Shown here piece after piece: positions 5,941-13,607 of a DNA stretch of 15,216 bases. Position numbers and translations under genes: made by a program. Under the pieces are notes generated by a model. It was not told where the DNA came from. It ran no database searches and saw only the letters and a program-made list of their open reading frames with translations. This stretch comes from Deltaproteobacteria bacterium (GTDB lineage Bacteria; Desulfobacterota_C; Deferrisomatia; Deferrisomatales; JACRMM01). The stretch covers positions 1 through 15,216 of the forward strand of contig JACRCS010000141.1 of the NCBI GenBank assembly GCA_016218905.1. The letters run 5' to 3'. The stretch's first letter is position 1; each line of letters begins with the position of its first letter.

Positions 5941-6966
5941 CTACTTGTATTTCTGGATAAGCGACTGGGCTTCCTGCAACATCTTCGTGCCCGGCAACCC
6001 CCGTTGGTCGAGCTCTTTCGCCTCCTTCACTGCAAGTTCCCTCATCGGCACGTAGAACTTCTCCATCTCCTCCTTCGGCATCTTCGAAAACTCAACGCCC
6101 TGTCGTCTGCCCACCTCGATGCCTTGTTGGTTCGCGCCCACGAACTGCGCGTCGATCTCGGATCCGAACCACTCGATATTGTTCTCGAACACCTTCTGGA
6201 TGTCCTTCGGCAACTTGTTCCAGGTCGTCAGATTCATCACTCTTCCGCCCGCGTGGGGCCGGTAGATACCCAACTCAACGCCATATTTGGCAACCTCCGC
6301 CAGACGCAAGCTCTTGAAGGCCTCGAAGGGGGTCAGGGTCGCATCGACCACGGACTTCTGCAGGTTCATGTACACCTCGGGCGTTGGCATGGACATGCCC
6401 TCCACGCCGAGGGTCGCGAGCACCGCCGTCAGCTCGGCGATCGTCTTCACCCTCATGCCCTTCATGTCCGCGAGCTTGCGAACCGGCTTGCGGGAGATGA
6501 GGTCGTAGTCCACGCCGGAGCTCCAGGCGAGCACCTTCAGCCCCTTGTACTCGGCCTCGATCTCCGGGAACTTCGCGAGCATCTCCTTGAAGACCCGCCG
6601 CCCCACCTCCTGATTCGCTCCGTAGAAGAAGAGAAAGCTGGACTTCGTGAAGAAGTAGCCGCTCTTGGCGTAGCCCGGGGAGATGAACCCGATGTCGGCG
6701 ACGCCTTTGGCGATTTCGTCTACGGCGTCCCTGCTGCCGACGAGCGTCCCTCCCCAGAAGGGCTTGATCTTCACGCGGCCGTTCGTCTCTTTCTCGATCT
6801 TCTCGAACCACCTCTTGTCCACCACGCTGAAGGTGTGGTCCGGCCCCACCGGCGAGGCGAACGTCAGCTCGATGACCTGCGCGGGCGCTGCCCGCACGGT
6901 GGTGCAGAGACAGAGAACCCCGAAGGCGGTCAGGAACGGAATGAAGTACCGCGGCCTCATCTTCAT
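5941..6966 (-). CDS. dctP: TRAP transporter substrate-binding protein (DctP family)
   Basis: The protein has 341 residues, the usual length. The start ATG 6966 has GAGAGGAG at about 8 bases. A signal peptide is visible: basic MKMRPR, hydrophobic core, cleavage probably after VRA (residue 26), giving a periplasmic protein beginning APAQVIELTFAS. The DctP fold markers follow: GPDHTF, a G-x-x-V-KIKPFWGGTLVG strand, A-x-GVADIGFISPGYA, then LADMKGMRVKT (165-175), which aligns with the family's DLKGLKIR. There the usually conserved substrate-binding arginine appears to be lysine 174. The protein would deliver a carboxylate-type ligand to DctQM. It is the last gene of the operon, 39 bases after dctM; the order Q-M-P differs from the common P-Q-M. 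The ligand cannot be read from sequence, but the neighbouring hydratase and lyase suggest an unsaturated or hydroxylated di- or tricarboxylate. Confidence 0.95.
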   Translation of the reverse strand: MKMRPRYFIPFLTAFGVLCLCTTVRAAPAQVIELTFASPVGPDHTFSVVDKRWFEKIEKETNGRVKIKPFWGGTLVGSRDAVDEIAKGVADIGFISPGYAKSGYFFTKSSFLFFYGANQEVGRRVFKEMLAKFPEIEAEYKGLKVLAWSSGVDYDLISRKPVRKLADMKGMRVKTIAELTAVLATLGVEGMSMPTPEVYMNLQKSVVDATLTPFEAFKSLRLAEVAKYGVELGIYRPHAGGRVMNLTTWNKLPKDIQKVFENNIEWFGSEIDAQFVGANQQGIEVGRRQGVEFSKMPKEEMEKFYVPMRELAVKEAKELDQRGLPGTKMLQEAQSLIQKYK

Positions 6967-7005
6967 TGTCGACGCTCCTCTCTTTGGGTGCAGGCTGTCG
7001 TGCCT

Positions 7006-8316
7006 TCACATTCTCGTCATCACGCCGGGTAGCCAGAGGGCCAGCTGCGGAAAGAACAGGAACAGCGGCATCGTCACGAGCTCCATGTAGATGAACGGCA
7101 TCACGCCCTTGTAGACGCCCGGAAGCGACAGGGACTTGTCGATGCCGGCGACGACGAAGCACACCATGCCGACCGGAGGGGCGATAAGACCGATTTCGAG
7201 CAGGCGCGCCTGAATCACCCCGAACCACACGGGGTCGTACCCGAGCACGTTGACAACGAGGGGGTAGAAGATCGGGATGGTCAGTACCTGGATCGAGGGC
7301 TCGTCCATGAGCGCGCCCATGACGAGGTAGATCACGGTGATCACGCAGAGGATGACCCAGGGCGGTACCGCCAGCCCCCCCGCCCAGTCGCCCACCGCCT
7401 GGGGGATAGTCGACTTGGCGCAGAAGTAGTTGAAGAGAAAGGCGCCGATGAGAATGCCGTAGATGAGCCCGGTGGTCCGGACCGTGTTCCGGAAGGCCTC
7501 GGCCAGCTTGGAGGGGCTCAACCTGGAGCGCGCCAGGGAGAGGGCGACGGCCCCCACGGCTCCCACGGCCCCGGCCTCGGTCGCCGAGAACCATCCCAGC
7601 ACCATGCCTCCGAAGACCAGGAGCGCCAAGAGGAGGATCTCCCAGCAATCCTTCAGCGAGGCCAGCCGTTCGACGAACGGCGCCTTCTCGAGAGGGGGGC
7701 CGAGTTCCGGGTTTCGGAGGCACTGCAGGTAGATCGTCGCCAGGTACGAGAGGGTCGTGAGGAGCGCCGGAACGAGGGCGGCCACGAACAAGGTGCCGAT
7801 GGAGTTCTCCGTGAGGATTCCGTACATGATGAAGACGGCGCTCGGGGGCAGCAGCCCGCCGATCGTGCCTCCGGCGCAGACGGCGCCCGTCGAGAACCGT
7901 GCCTCGTACCCGCGGCCTCTCATCTCGGGCAGGGCGACGAGCGTCATGGTCGCCGAGGTCGCGATGGCCGAGCCGGTACAGGCCGCGAACCCGGCTGCAG
8001 CGATGATCGTCGCCATGGCGAGGCCGCCCCGGTAGTGACCGAGCCACTTGGCCGCGACGCGGAAGAGGTCCGACCCGAAGCCCGAAACCAGGATGATGTT
8101 TGCCATCAGCAGGAACATCGGGAGGACGGCCAGGGAGTAGTTCGAGAGGATGTCAAAGGGCACGGTCGCCATTTTGATGAAGGCTGCCGAGAGCGGGAAG
8201 AGGGCACACATGCCCAGGAATCCCACGACCCCCATGCCGAAGCCGATGGGCATTCCGAGCGTCAGGAGCGCGAAGAGGACGACGAAGCCGAGGATGCCGA
8301 TCAGGACCGGGCTCAT
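7006..8316 (-). CDS. dctM: TRAP transporter large permease (DctM family)
   Basis: The protein has 436 residues, standard for DctM, and is a multi-span inner membrane protein. Visible features: N-terminal hydrophobic helix (VLIGILGFVVLFALLTLG) followed by MPIGFGMG, the PMFLLMANIILVSGF segment, the GFAACTGSAIATSATM loop (the family's re-entrant G-x-x-x-GSA-AT-A region), GTIGGLLPPSAVFIMYG, FSATEAGAVGAVGA, the MDEPSIQVLTIPIFYPLV segment and LIAPPVGMVCFVVAGI. It carries the transport path and works as a sodium-coupled elevator-type carrier in characterised relatives. The start ATG overlaps the dctQ stop (ATGA), and AGGAAGA precedes it inside dctQ, so translation is coupled. No disruption is seen. 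Confidence 0.95.
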   Translation of the reverse strand: MSPVLIGILGFVVLFALLTLGMPIGFGMGVVGFLGMCALFPLSAAFIKMATVPFDILSNYSLAVLPMFLLMANIILVSGFGSDLFRVAAKWLGHYRGGLAMATIIAAAGFAACTGSAIATSATMTLVALPEMRGRGYEARFSTGAVCAGGTIGGLLPPSAVFIMYGILTENSIGTLFVAALVPALLTTLSYLATIYLQCLRNPELGPPLEKAPFVERLASLKDCWEILLLALLVFGGMVLGWFSATEAGAVGAVGAVALSLARSRLSPSKLAEAFRNTVRTTGLIYGILIGAFLFNYFCAKSTIPQAVGDWAGGLAVPPWVILCVITVIYLVMGALMDEPSIQVLTIPIFYPLVVNVLGYDPVWFGVIQARLLEIGLIAPPVGMVCFVVAGIDKSLSLPGVYKGVMPFIYMELVTMPLFLFFPQLALWLPGVMTRM

Positions 8317-8810
8317 TCTTCCTCCGGGCCTCTCTTCAGGGCCTGCAGATGGCCGACGAGCCTGTGGATGAGGAGGACGACCATGAGGGCGAGGGCGAAG
8401 ACCCAGACCGCCCGGAAGGGAACGACCGGGACGCGGAGGATGTCGGTCGCCTCATCGCCCTGCCACTTCTCCTTCATCAACACCGCCCCCGAAACGAGGA
8501 GAACGGCCCAGTAGAAGACGCTGAGCAGGGCGAGGAAGCTCTCGACGCCGGACCGGAGCCTCCCGGTCATGCGCTCGATCGCGATCTCTGCGCGCAGGTG
8601 TCGGTCCTCGGATTGGCCGTAGACCAGCGCAAAGGCGACGGCGACGATGATGAGGGTCTCGACGAGGTCGAAGGTACCCGGCAGCGCGATGTGGAAGGCG
8701 CGGCAGACGACGTTTCCGGCGACCAGGAGGGCGACCAGGCTCATGAAGAGCGCGCTGGCGGAGGCACCCCAACCGGCGAGCTTCTTCAGCCATGCATCCG
8801 AATACGCCAT
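8313..8810 (-). CDS. dctQ: TRAP transporter small permease (DctQ family)
   Basis: The protein has 165 residues with four predicted membrane helices, at about residues 15-37, 47-66, 88-111 and 131-152, the standard DctQ layout. Family pattern: GNVVCRAF after helix 1, then GTFDLVETLIIVAVAFAL, and SEDRHLRAEIAIERM between helices 2 and 3 (the H-x-R/D-x-L loop). The start ATG 8810 has GGAGG at 7 bases, and the gene lies 23 bases after the preceding 296-residue gene, so it belongs to the same transcript. It forms the membrane complex with DctM and supports docking of DctP. Confidence 0.93.
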   Translation of the reverse strand: MAYSDAWLKKLAGWGASASALFMSLVALLVAGNVVCRAFHIALPGTFDLVETLIIVAVAFALVYGQSEDRHLRAEIAIERMTGRLRSGVESFLALLSVFYWAVLLVSGAVLMKEKWQGDEATDILRVPVVPFRAVWVFALALMVVLLIHRLVGHLQALKRGPEEE

Positions 8811-8833
8811 GGGTCAACCTCCGGCAGGTGACG

Positions 8834-9724
8834 CTACTGGCTCGCCCAATGTTTCTGCCCCACGGGAAAACGGCAGTCGGGGACCGTGCAGTGCTCGCAG
8901 TCGACGGCGTGTGCGCGGGGCAGCTTCGCGCCCTTCGACTGCTCGACGTACTCCACAGCCTTGGTCACCTGTTCCCTCTCCCCCTCGATCGCCAAGACGA
9001 GCCCGCCCTCGGCGCCGCCGAGGCCCCCCGAGGCGTTCGGAACCGCTCTCGCGCCGCTCAGCATCCGGATGGCCGTGAGCTCCGTGACGATCGTCCCCTT
9101 GACGGGGATGAGGCCGCAGGGCATCCCCATGCCGTACTCGAAAGCGGTCCTGCGTGCTGCCTTGGCAGCTTGGGGGATGCTGACAGGGATGAGCTTCTCC
9201 AAACCCACCGGAAGCACCATGGCGAAGCCCTTCTTCCGCTGCGCCGCCTGGACGTACCCGATCGTCCCTCCCCCGGCGTGTCCGAAGAGCACGCCCGCCC
9301 TTCCCTTGGTGTCCAGGGCGTTGCAGCCCTTCACATAGACGTCGTTGGGCCCGAGGCCGTCCAAGATTTCTCCGAGGGGGACGCCCGACGTGAACTCACC
9401 CCCTTCGATGACCCATTTGAAGGGGAACGCCGCCATCAGGTCCTTCATCTTCTCTATCTGGTCGAGGTGGGCTCCGATGCGGTAGTGCTTCCCCTCCCGG
9501 CCCGCTGCGCGGCAGAGTCCCTGCGCCAGGACCGCGCCCAGTACCCAGTGCTCGGTGTCCGGTTCCTTTCCCGTGATCTCCTTAACGAGGAAGAAGGTGG
9601 AGCTGCTCGGGTGGATGACGAGGGTGCCTTCGTCCAGCGCCTGCCGGACCACGTCCATCCGGGCCACGGCTTTGGCGATCAGTGCCTTCGATTCGGCCGG
9701 GGTAAGAACTACCTGCGCCCACAT
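8834..9724 (-). CDS. Conserved-looking protein of unknown function with C-terminal CxxCx4C motif (296 aa)
   Basis: I do not recognise this family. The frame is open to 9841, but the start at ATG 9724 is chosen because a near-perfect AGGAGG lies 5 bases before it and the upstream extension is low-complexity. The protein is soluble, with no signal peptide or membrane helix. Visible features: a helical N-terminus, a glycine-rich section GHAGGGTIGYV, an alternating hydrophobic region GFAMVLPVGLEKLIPVSI, an NASGGLGGAEGGLVLAIEGE stretch that suggests a ferredoxin-like beta-alpha-beta fold, and at the end C276-x2-C279-x4-C284 (DCEHCTVPDC), which could bind a metal or Fe-S cluster. It sits between the regulator and the transporter, with a 123-base gap on the regulator side and 23 bases before dctQ. 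It is probably part of the same catabolic or uptake unit; an enzyme or metallo-accessory role is possible. Confidence 0.8.
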   Translation of the reverse strand: MWAQVVLTPAESKALIAKAVARMDVVRQALDEGTLVIHPSSSTFFLVKEITGKEPDTEHWVLGAVLAQGLCRAAGREGKHYRIGAHLDQIEKMKDLMAAFPFKWVIEGGEFTSGVPLGEILDGLGPNDVYVKGCNALDTKGRAGVLFGHAGGGTIGYVQAAQRKKGFAMVLPVGLEKLIPVSIPQAAKAARRTAFEYGMGMPCGLIPVKGTIVTELTAIRMLSGARAVPNASGGLGGAEGGLVLAIEGEREQVTKAVEYVEQSKGAKLPRAHAVDCEHCTVPDCRFPVGQKHWASQ

Positions 9725-9847
9725 GCAATCCTCCTGTCGGCTACGTCGCCCGTCGCCCCGGCTGTCGGTTGCGGCGGCATACGGAAGGTTCTGGGCCGTT
9801 CCTCGCGTGACGCCGCTCACCCGCGCGTCCTCTTCGGCCAATGTCCG

Positions 9848-10570
9848 TCAAGGGCCCATCTTCTCGCCCCGGTTTCGGCGCACGATGTCCGACAGCTTGG
9901 CGAAGTGGACGTTCATCAGGTCGCGCGCTGCGTCCGCGGCGCCGTCGCGGATGCACTCGTAGAACTTCTTGTCCCACTGCAGGTGATCGAGATTGTCCTC
10001 GGGGGTGATCTGGACCTGGGAAATCAAGGCTTCGAACACCTGAAAGAGCCCTTCGGCGATCCCCTCGATGAGCTGATTGTGGCACGCCCGGGCAATCAGG
10101 CGGTGCAGCCCCAGGATCTTGTCCCGGGCGTACTCGCCCCGGCTCATGCTCTCCTCGAGCTCCGCGATGTGGAGCCTCATCCGCTCCAGGTCCTCCTCGG
10201 TGCGCCGCTCGGCCGCGAGGGCGGCGAAGCCCGGCTCCAGGATCTTCCGGAACTCGACCATCTCCTCCGGCGTGACGCTGCCGAGCCGGTAGCAGCTCGT
10301 CACGAGCTCGCCGAGTTTGTCGGGGCTCAGTTGCAGCATGAAGGTCCCGCCCGAAACGCCGCGCCGCCGCTCGACGAGGCCCTCCGCTTCCATGGCCCGT
10401 AGGGCTTCGCGGACGGTCACCTTGCTCACCTTCGACTTGGCCGCAAGCTCCTCCTCTGAGGGCAGCTTGTCGCCGGGCTTGAGGCGGCCGTCGAGGAGGG
10501 CCTGCTTCAGCACATCCCGCAGTTGGTCCGACACCCTCGTTCTTGTAAGCTGTGGGCACTCCAGTTCCAT
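9848..10570 (-). CDS. GntR-family transcriptional regulator, FadR/FCD subfamily
   Basis: The protein has 240 residues. The N-terminal winged HTH (about 12-78) shows the GntR pattern: LRDVLKQALLDGRLKPGDKL, PSEEELAAKSKVSKVTVREA, then LRAMEAEGLVERRRG and the wing. The C-terminal half (about 100-230) is all-helical and FCD-like: EFRKILEPGFAALAAERRT, then LHRLIARACHN and RDLMNVHFAKL. H156 and H222 fit the FCD metal or ligand site, but the usual middle histidine appears to be replaced, so effector binding may be atypical. FCD regulators normally sense a carboxylic acid and repress their own cluster; that is inferred here. The start ATG 10570 has AGGAG about 11 bases before it, and the gene follows the lyase stop by 15 bases, so it is in the operon and would be autoregulated. 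A candidate site is the ATACGTAT palindrome in the promoter at 13517-13524. Confidence 0.92.
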   Translation of the reverse strand: MELECPQLTRTRVSDQLRDVLKQALLDGRLKPGDKLPSEEELAAKSKVSKVTVREALRAMEAEGLVERRRGVSGGTFMLQLSPDKLGELVTSCYRLGSVTPEEMVEFRKILEPGFAALAAERRTEEDLERMRLHIAELEESMSRGEYARDKILGLHRLIARACHNQLIEGIAEGLFQVFEALISQVQITPEDNLDHLQWDKKFYECIRDGAADAARDLMNVHFAKLSDIVRRNRGEKMGP

Positions 10571-10585
10571 TCCGGAAACTCTCCT

Positions 10586-11518
10586 CTAGGGCCTAAAGCC
10601 CAACGAATCCGAGTACTTGCGCAATACTTCCCCGCTCGGGAGGTACTTCTCCTCGAGCTTCCTCATCTTCGGGAACCCGGCGAACTCATGAAACTCCTGG
10701 AGCGCGTGCCCCTGGAGCTTCCTCTGGAAGTCGAGCTGCGCGTCCACTCCTCGTTCCGCCACGTCGTGGGCGTAATCCCAGAGGGCGCGGGCGGCGATCC
10801 AGGGCGCGATGCCGAGGCCGACGATGGAGACGCCGATCTCCTTCAGTCTCGGAAACGGGATGACCGGAGAGATCCCGACCATGTTATAGAGGACGGGACC
10901 CTTCACCTCACGGACCACTTTCGTCAGCTCCTCTTCGGTCGTCAGCCCTTCTACGAAGGCGACGTCCACCCCGGCCTCCAGGTAGGCGTTCGCGCGCCGG
11001 ATCGCCTCGGAAAGCCCTCCGCCCACCGCTCCGCGGGCGTCCGTGCGGCCCACGAGGACGAAGTCGGGGTCCAGCTCGTCCCGCACGCTGGCCGCGGCTC
11101 GGTACTTCCCGACGGCCTCCGGAAGGGGGATGACCTCTTTGCCGGCCACGTGGCCGCAGCGCTTCGGCGCGAGCTGGTCCTCGATGAGCATGGCGGCAGC
11201 GCCCGCCTGGATCAGCTCGCGCGTCGTGCGCAAGACGTTCAACGCGTTGCCGAAGCCGGTGTCGGCGTCGGCGATGAGCGGCACCGAGACGGAGTTGGCC
11301 ACCGACCGAACGACGAGCACGAGCTCCGGGAGGGAGATGAACCCCATGTCGGGCATGCCCAATAGGCTTAGCGAGATCCCATAACCTGAGACGGCGAGCA
11401 CGTCCGCTCCGGCGTGCTCGAAGACGCGCGCCGAGATCGCGTCGTAGCAGAGCGGGTTCCAGAGCGCCTTCTCGGTCTGGAGGCGCCTTCTCAAGACGGT
11501 GGACATCTTCTCGCGCAT
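10586..11518 (-). CDS. Isocitrate lyase/PEP mutase-family C-C lyase (dimethylmalate or methylisocitrate lyase-like)
   Basis: The protein has 310 residues from ATG 11518, which has GGAAGG just upstream. A GTG at 11626 would lengthen it by 36 residues and overlap the previous stop, but that extension is basic, low-complexity and not like the family. The (beta/alpha)8 lyase signatures are clear: CYDAISARVFEHAGADVLAVSG (residues 24-45, split by the barrel start), metal site ADADTGFGN (83-91), IEDQ (112-115), catalytic loop KRCGH (119-123, nucleophile-like C121), VGRTDAR (156-162). KRCGH points to 2-methylisocitrate lyase or 2,3-dimethylmalate lyase rather than PEP mutase. Such enzymes cleave a 2-hydroxy di- or tricarboxylate to pyruvate plus propionate, or to pyruvate or glyoxylate plus succinate. 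Being next to an aconitase-type hydratase supports the dimethylmalate-like reading. The exact substrate is not determined. Confidence 0.9.
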   Translation of the reverse strand: MREKMSTVLRRRLQTEKALWNPLCYDAISARVFEHAGADVLAVSGYGISLSLLGMPDMGFISLPELVLVVRSVANSVSVPLIADADTGFGNALNVLRTTRELIQAGAAAMLIEDQLAPKRCGHVAGKEVIPLPEAVGKYRAAASVRDELDPDFVLVGRTDARGAVGGGLSEAIRRANAYLEAGVDVAFVEGLTTEEELTKVVREVKGPVLYNMVGISPVIPFPRLKEIGVSIVGLGIAPWIAARALWDYAHDVAERGVDAQLDFQRKLQGHALQEFHEFAGFPKMRKLEEKYLPSGEVLRKYSDSLGFRP

Positions 11519-11622
11519 CGTCCCTTCCTTCCCTCCGAAGAAGCACCCCGGCCGCGGACGCGCCGTCCCGAGCTCCTCCGTCCGAAACGAGGGGGCCCCG
11601 TTTCGACCGGAGGGTTCGACCG

Positions 11623-12168
11623 TCACTCGTAAAGTCCCCCGGTGACCTGCGCTGACAGCTCCTGGTAGAGCCCGCCCGCCTCGATGATGCTCAGGAGGAA
11701 GGGCGGGTACGGTTCGAAGGCGTGGATGGAACCGGAGGTGAGGTTGCGCAGCACGCCCGCAGCCAGGTCGAGCTCCAGCTCGTCACCCTCTCGGACGGCT
11801 CCCAGGATGCCTTTCACGGTCACCACCGGCAGCCCGTGATGGATGGAATTGCGCTGGAAGTTGACGTTCGTGGCCTGACCGATCACCGCGCCGATCCCTG
11901 CTCCCCTCAGCGACATGCAGGCGTGATCGTGATCGTGGCCGTACCCGAAGCCCTCCCCCGCCACGATGAAGTCGCCAGGCCTCACCTTCGACGGGAAGTC
12001 CGGGGCGACTTTCGTCATGCAGTGGGTCCCGAGCTCCCGGAGCCTCTCCTCGTACGTCGCGGCCGACTTCTCGTGGAAGGCGCGCATGTGCTCGACCGGG
12101 CAGATCTCCCAATCCACGTCGTAGACACCGTCAAAGATCCAGGCTCGACCTTTCAGCTTCCCGTTCAT
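11623..12168 (-). CDS. Aconitase-superfamily hydratase, small (swivel) subunit, LeuD-like, atypical active site
   Basis: The protein has 181 residues from ATG 12168, close to LeuD-type small subunits. It has the swivel-domain order: an N-terminal strand region, KVRPGDFIVAGEGFGYG, then GAGIGAVIGQATNVNFQRNS and GLPVV. The motif normally reading G-E-N-F-G-C-G-S-S-R-E-H-A aligns with G71-E-G-F-G-Y-G-H-D-H-D-H-A. The catalytic serine and the substrate-binding arginine (S642 and R644 in mitochondrial aconitase) therefore correspond to H78 and H80. The VDTDxIIP motif is also changed, to VDWEICP (18-24). This is probably not leucine biosynthesis: the subunit would pair with the large subunit 23 bases upstream and act on a different substrate. 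An AGGAACGGAG ribosome site precedes the start. Annotation pipelines may call it 3-isopropylmalate dehydratase small subunit; I advise against that label. Confidence 0.88.
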   Translation of the reverse strand: MNGKLKGRAWIFDGVYDVDWEICPVEHMRAFHEKSAATYEERLRELGTHCMTKVAPDFPSKVRPGDFIVAGEGFGYGHDHDHACMSLRGAGIGAVIGQATNVNFQRNSIHHGLPVVTVKGILGAVREGDELELDLAAGVLRNLTSGSIHAFEPYPPFLLSIIEAGGLYQELSAQVTGGLYE

Positions 12169-12191
12169 CTCCGTTCCTCGTTGCCTCGTAT

Positions 12192-13466
12192 CTAGAGGAA
12201 GTTCCGGGGGTCCGTGATGGTGCCCGCCACCGAAGACGCGGCGATCGTCGCGGGAGAGGCCAGGTAGATCTGGGACGTGTAGCTCCCCATCCGCCCAGGG
12301 TAGTTGCACGTGCCGGACGAGACGCAGACGTCGTCGCTCCCAAGCGGCGTGTTCGCCCCGCCGGAGCACTGGCCGCAGGAGGGAGCCGGAACGAAGACCC
12401 CGGCATCGATGAAGGTCTCGAGGATCCCCTCCGCCAGGCACTGCCGGTACACGGCCACCGTGGCCGGAGTGATGTTGAGGATCACGTCCGGATGGACGCG
12501 CCGGCCCTTGAGGATTCGAGCCGCGATCCGCATGTCCTCGATCCTGCCGTTGGTGCACCCTCCGATGTGACCCCGGGTGATCTTCGTCCCTTCGTGCTGG
12601 GAGACGGGGTCGACGAGGTGTCGCTCCGGCGGCGGCACGACCTGAGGGGCGAGTCCGCAGACGTCGAAGACGCGGTGCTGCGCGTACTCGGCGTCCGGGT
12701 CGCCCCGAAGCGGGGTGAAGGGCTCCGAGGTGCGCGAGCGGACGTAATCGATCGTGGTCTGGTCGGGTTCGATGACGGCGGTCCAGGCCGAAGAGAAGAG
12801 CGCATTCGAGCAGAGCGTGAACCGGCTGTCCTGACTCAGGCCTCGGACGTAGTCGCCGTCCCAGAGGATCACCTGACCCGGCGTGCCCGTGGGACCCACC
12901 TGCCCGAGGACGTACTCGTAGACGTCCCGGGCGAAGACTCCCTCCGGCGCGACGCCGGAAAGGGTGATGCGGGCCACCTCGGGGACTTGAACCCAGGTGA
13001 ACCCTTTGACCAGGTAGGCACCGGACTCGTAGGAGAGGGTGACCGTGAAGCCCCCGAGGGCGCCCAGCGTGCTGGTGTGCCCGTCGGCGACCGAGAGGTA
13101 CGCCTCGCCCGGAAGGGGCCAGCACCGTTCCCCAGCCACGACGTGCTCCACCCCTTGCTCTCCCAGGTCCAGGATGTTCTCCCGAGGGACACCCACCGCC
13201 TCGGCCCAGCGACGGAACTTGCGGCGGCTCTCGCCGATGGTGCTCGGCCCTCCGGCGCCGCAGTGTCCCACGACGATCCGGACGAGGCGCGGGTCGAACA
13301 CCTTCCTGGCGCCCGTCTCCATCATCTGGTCGGGCCCGCGTCCCATCCAGTCCCCCCCGAGGGTGACCGGACGTCGCGACCGGATGATCAGGTACTCGCC
13401 CGTCGACGCCTCTTCCTTCCCCGCGGCCAGCGCCAGGATCTTCTGCACGACGTTCTGCGCACCCAA
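12192..13466 (-). CDS. Aconitase-superfamily hydratase, large (Fe-S) subunit, LeuC/DmdA-like
   Basis: The protein has 424 residues, the usual LeuC/HacA/DmdA length. The start is TTG 13466 with AGGAGG about 7 bases before it; no better start exists. The [4Fe-4S] ligands are all present: C304 in GGCTNGRIED, C364 and C367 in PSCGQC. Other superfamily positions differ from aconitase. The DH motif is G67-H68 (VVGHCGAGG), DSHT is D128-G129-H130-T131 (VADGHTSTLGALGG), and the NRNF-x-GR motif is T386-C387-N388-Y389-P390-G391-R392, so the first substrate arginine is missing while the second (R392) is kept. With the small subunit it should form a hydro-lyase. Together with the lyase gene the set recalls dimethylmaleate hydratase plus dimethylmalate lyase of nicotinate fermentation. 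It is first in the operon, behind the promoter 13514-13543. Confidence 0.9.
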   Translation of the reverse strand: MGAQNVVQKILALAAGKEEASTGEYLIIRSRRPVTLGGDWMGRGPDQMMETGARKVFDPRLVRIVVGHCGAGGPSTIGESRRKFRRWAEAVGVPRENILDLGEQGVEHVVAGERCWPLPGEAYLSVADGHTSTLGALGGFTVTLSYESGAYLVKGFTWVQVPEVARITLSGVAPEGVFARDVYEYVLGQVGPTGTPGQVILWDGDYVRGLSQDSRFTLCSNALFSSAWTAVIEPDQTTIDYVRSRTSEPFTPLRGDPDAEYAQHRVFDVCGLAPQVVPPPERHLVDPVSQHEGTKITRGHIGGCTNGRIEDMRIAARILKGRRVHPDVILNITPATVAVYRQCLAEGILETFIDAGVFVPAPSCGQCSGGANTPLGSDDVCVSSGTCNYPGRMGSYTSQIYLASPATIAASSVAGTITDPRNFL

Positions 13467-13513
13467 GGCCCGCCCTCCTCGCCGCAGCGGCAGGAAAGAT
13501 AAAAGGTTAGTTC

Positions 13514-13543
13514 TTTATACGTATGGGCAATCGGGCCTGTCAA
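13514..13543 (-). promoter_or_regulatory. Sigma70-type promoter of the hydratase-lyase-TRAP operon
   Basis: On the minus strand: perfect -35 TTGACA (13538-13543), 18-base spacer, -10 TATAAA (13514-13519). The -10 is 47 bases before the TTG start at 13466. The palindrome ATACGTAT (13517-13524) overlaps the -10 and is a candidate operator for the GntR regulator. The rest of the 13467-13607 spacer shows no gene and no clear terminator for the upstream DHH gene. Confidence 0.7.
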
Positions 13544-13607
13544 GTGCGCTCTCAGCTCAAGGAACTGCCGGAAGCCTGGGGTAGGGGGTGAACGCCGTCC
13601 CTTTTGG

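Noticed and set aside
6275..8047. Minus-strand open frame of 590 codons
   Set aside because: It is an out-of-frame reading of dctM and dctP with arginine-rich low-complexity translation; the true frames have clear membrane and binding-protein signatures.
8792..10402. Plus-strand open frame of 536 codons
   Set aside because: It is antisense to the 296-residue gene and the GntR regulator, both with good ribosome sites and, for the latter, clear domains. No family pattern is visible in the plus frame.
11519..11626. GTG start at 11626 for the lyase, overlapping the previous stop
   Set aside because: It would add 36 basic, proline- and glycine-rich residues not expected in the family. The ATG at 11518 has a ribosome site and gives the normal N-terminus. 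It is possible but less likely.
12192..13466. Leucine biosynthesis leuC with leuD
   Set aside because: Active-site residues differ from LeuCD, no leuA or leuB is present, and the operon carries a lyase, an FCD regulator and a TRAP transporter, which fits catabolism.
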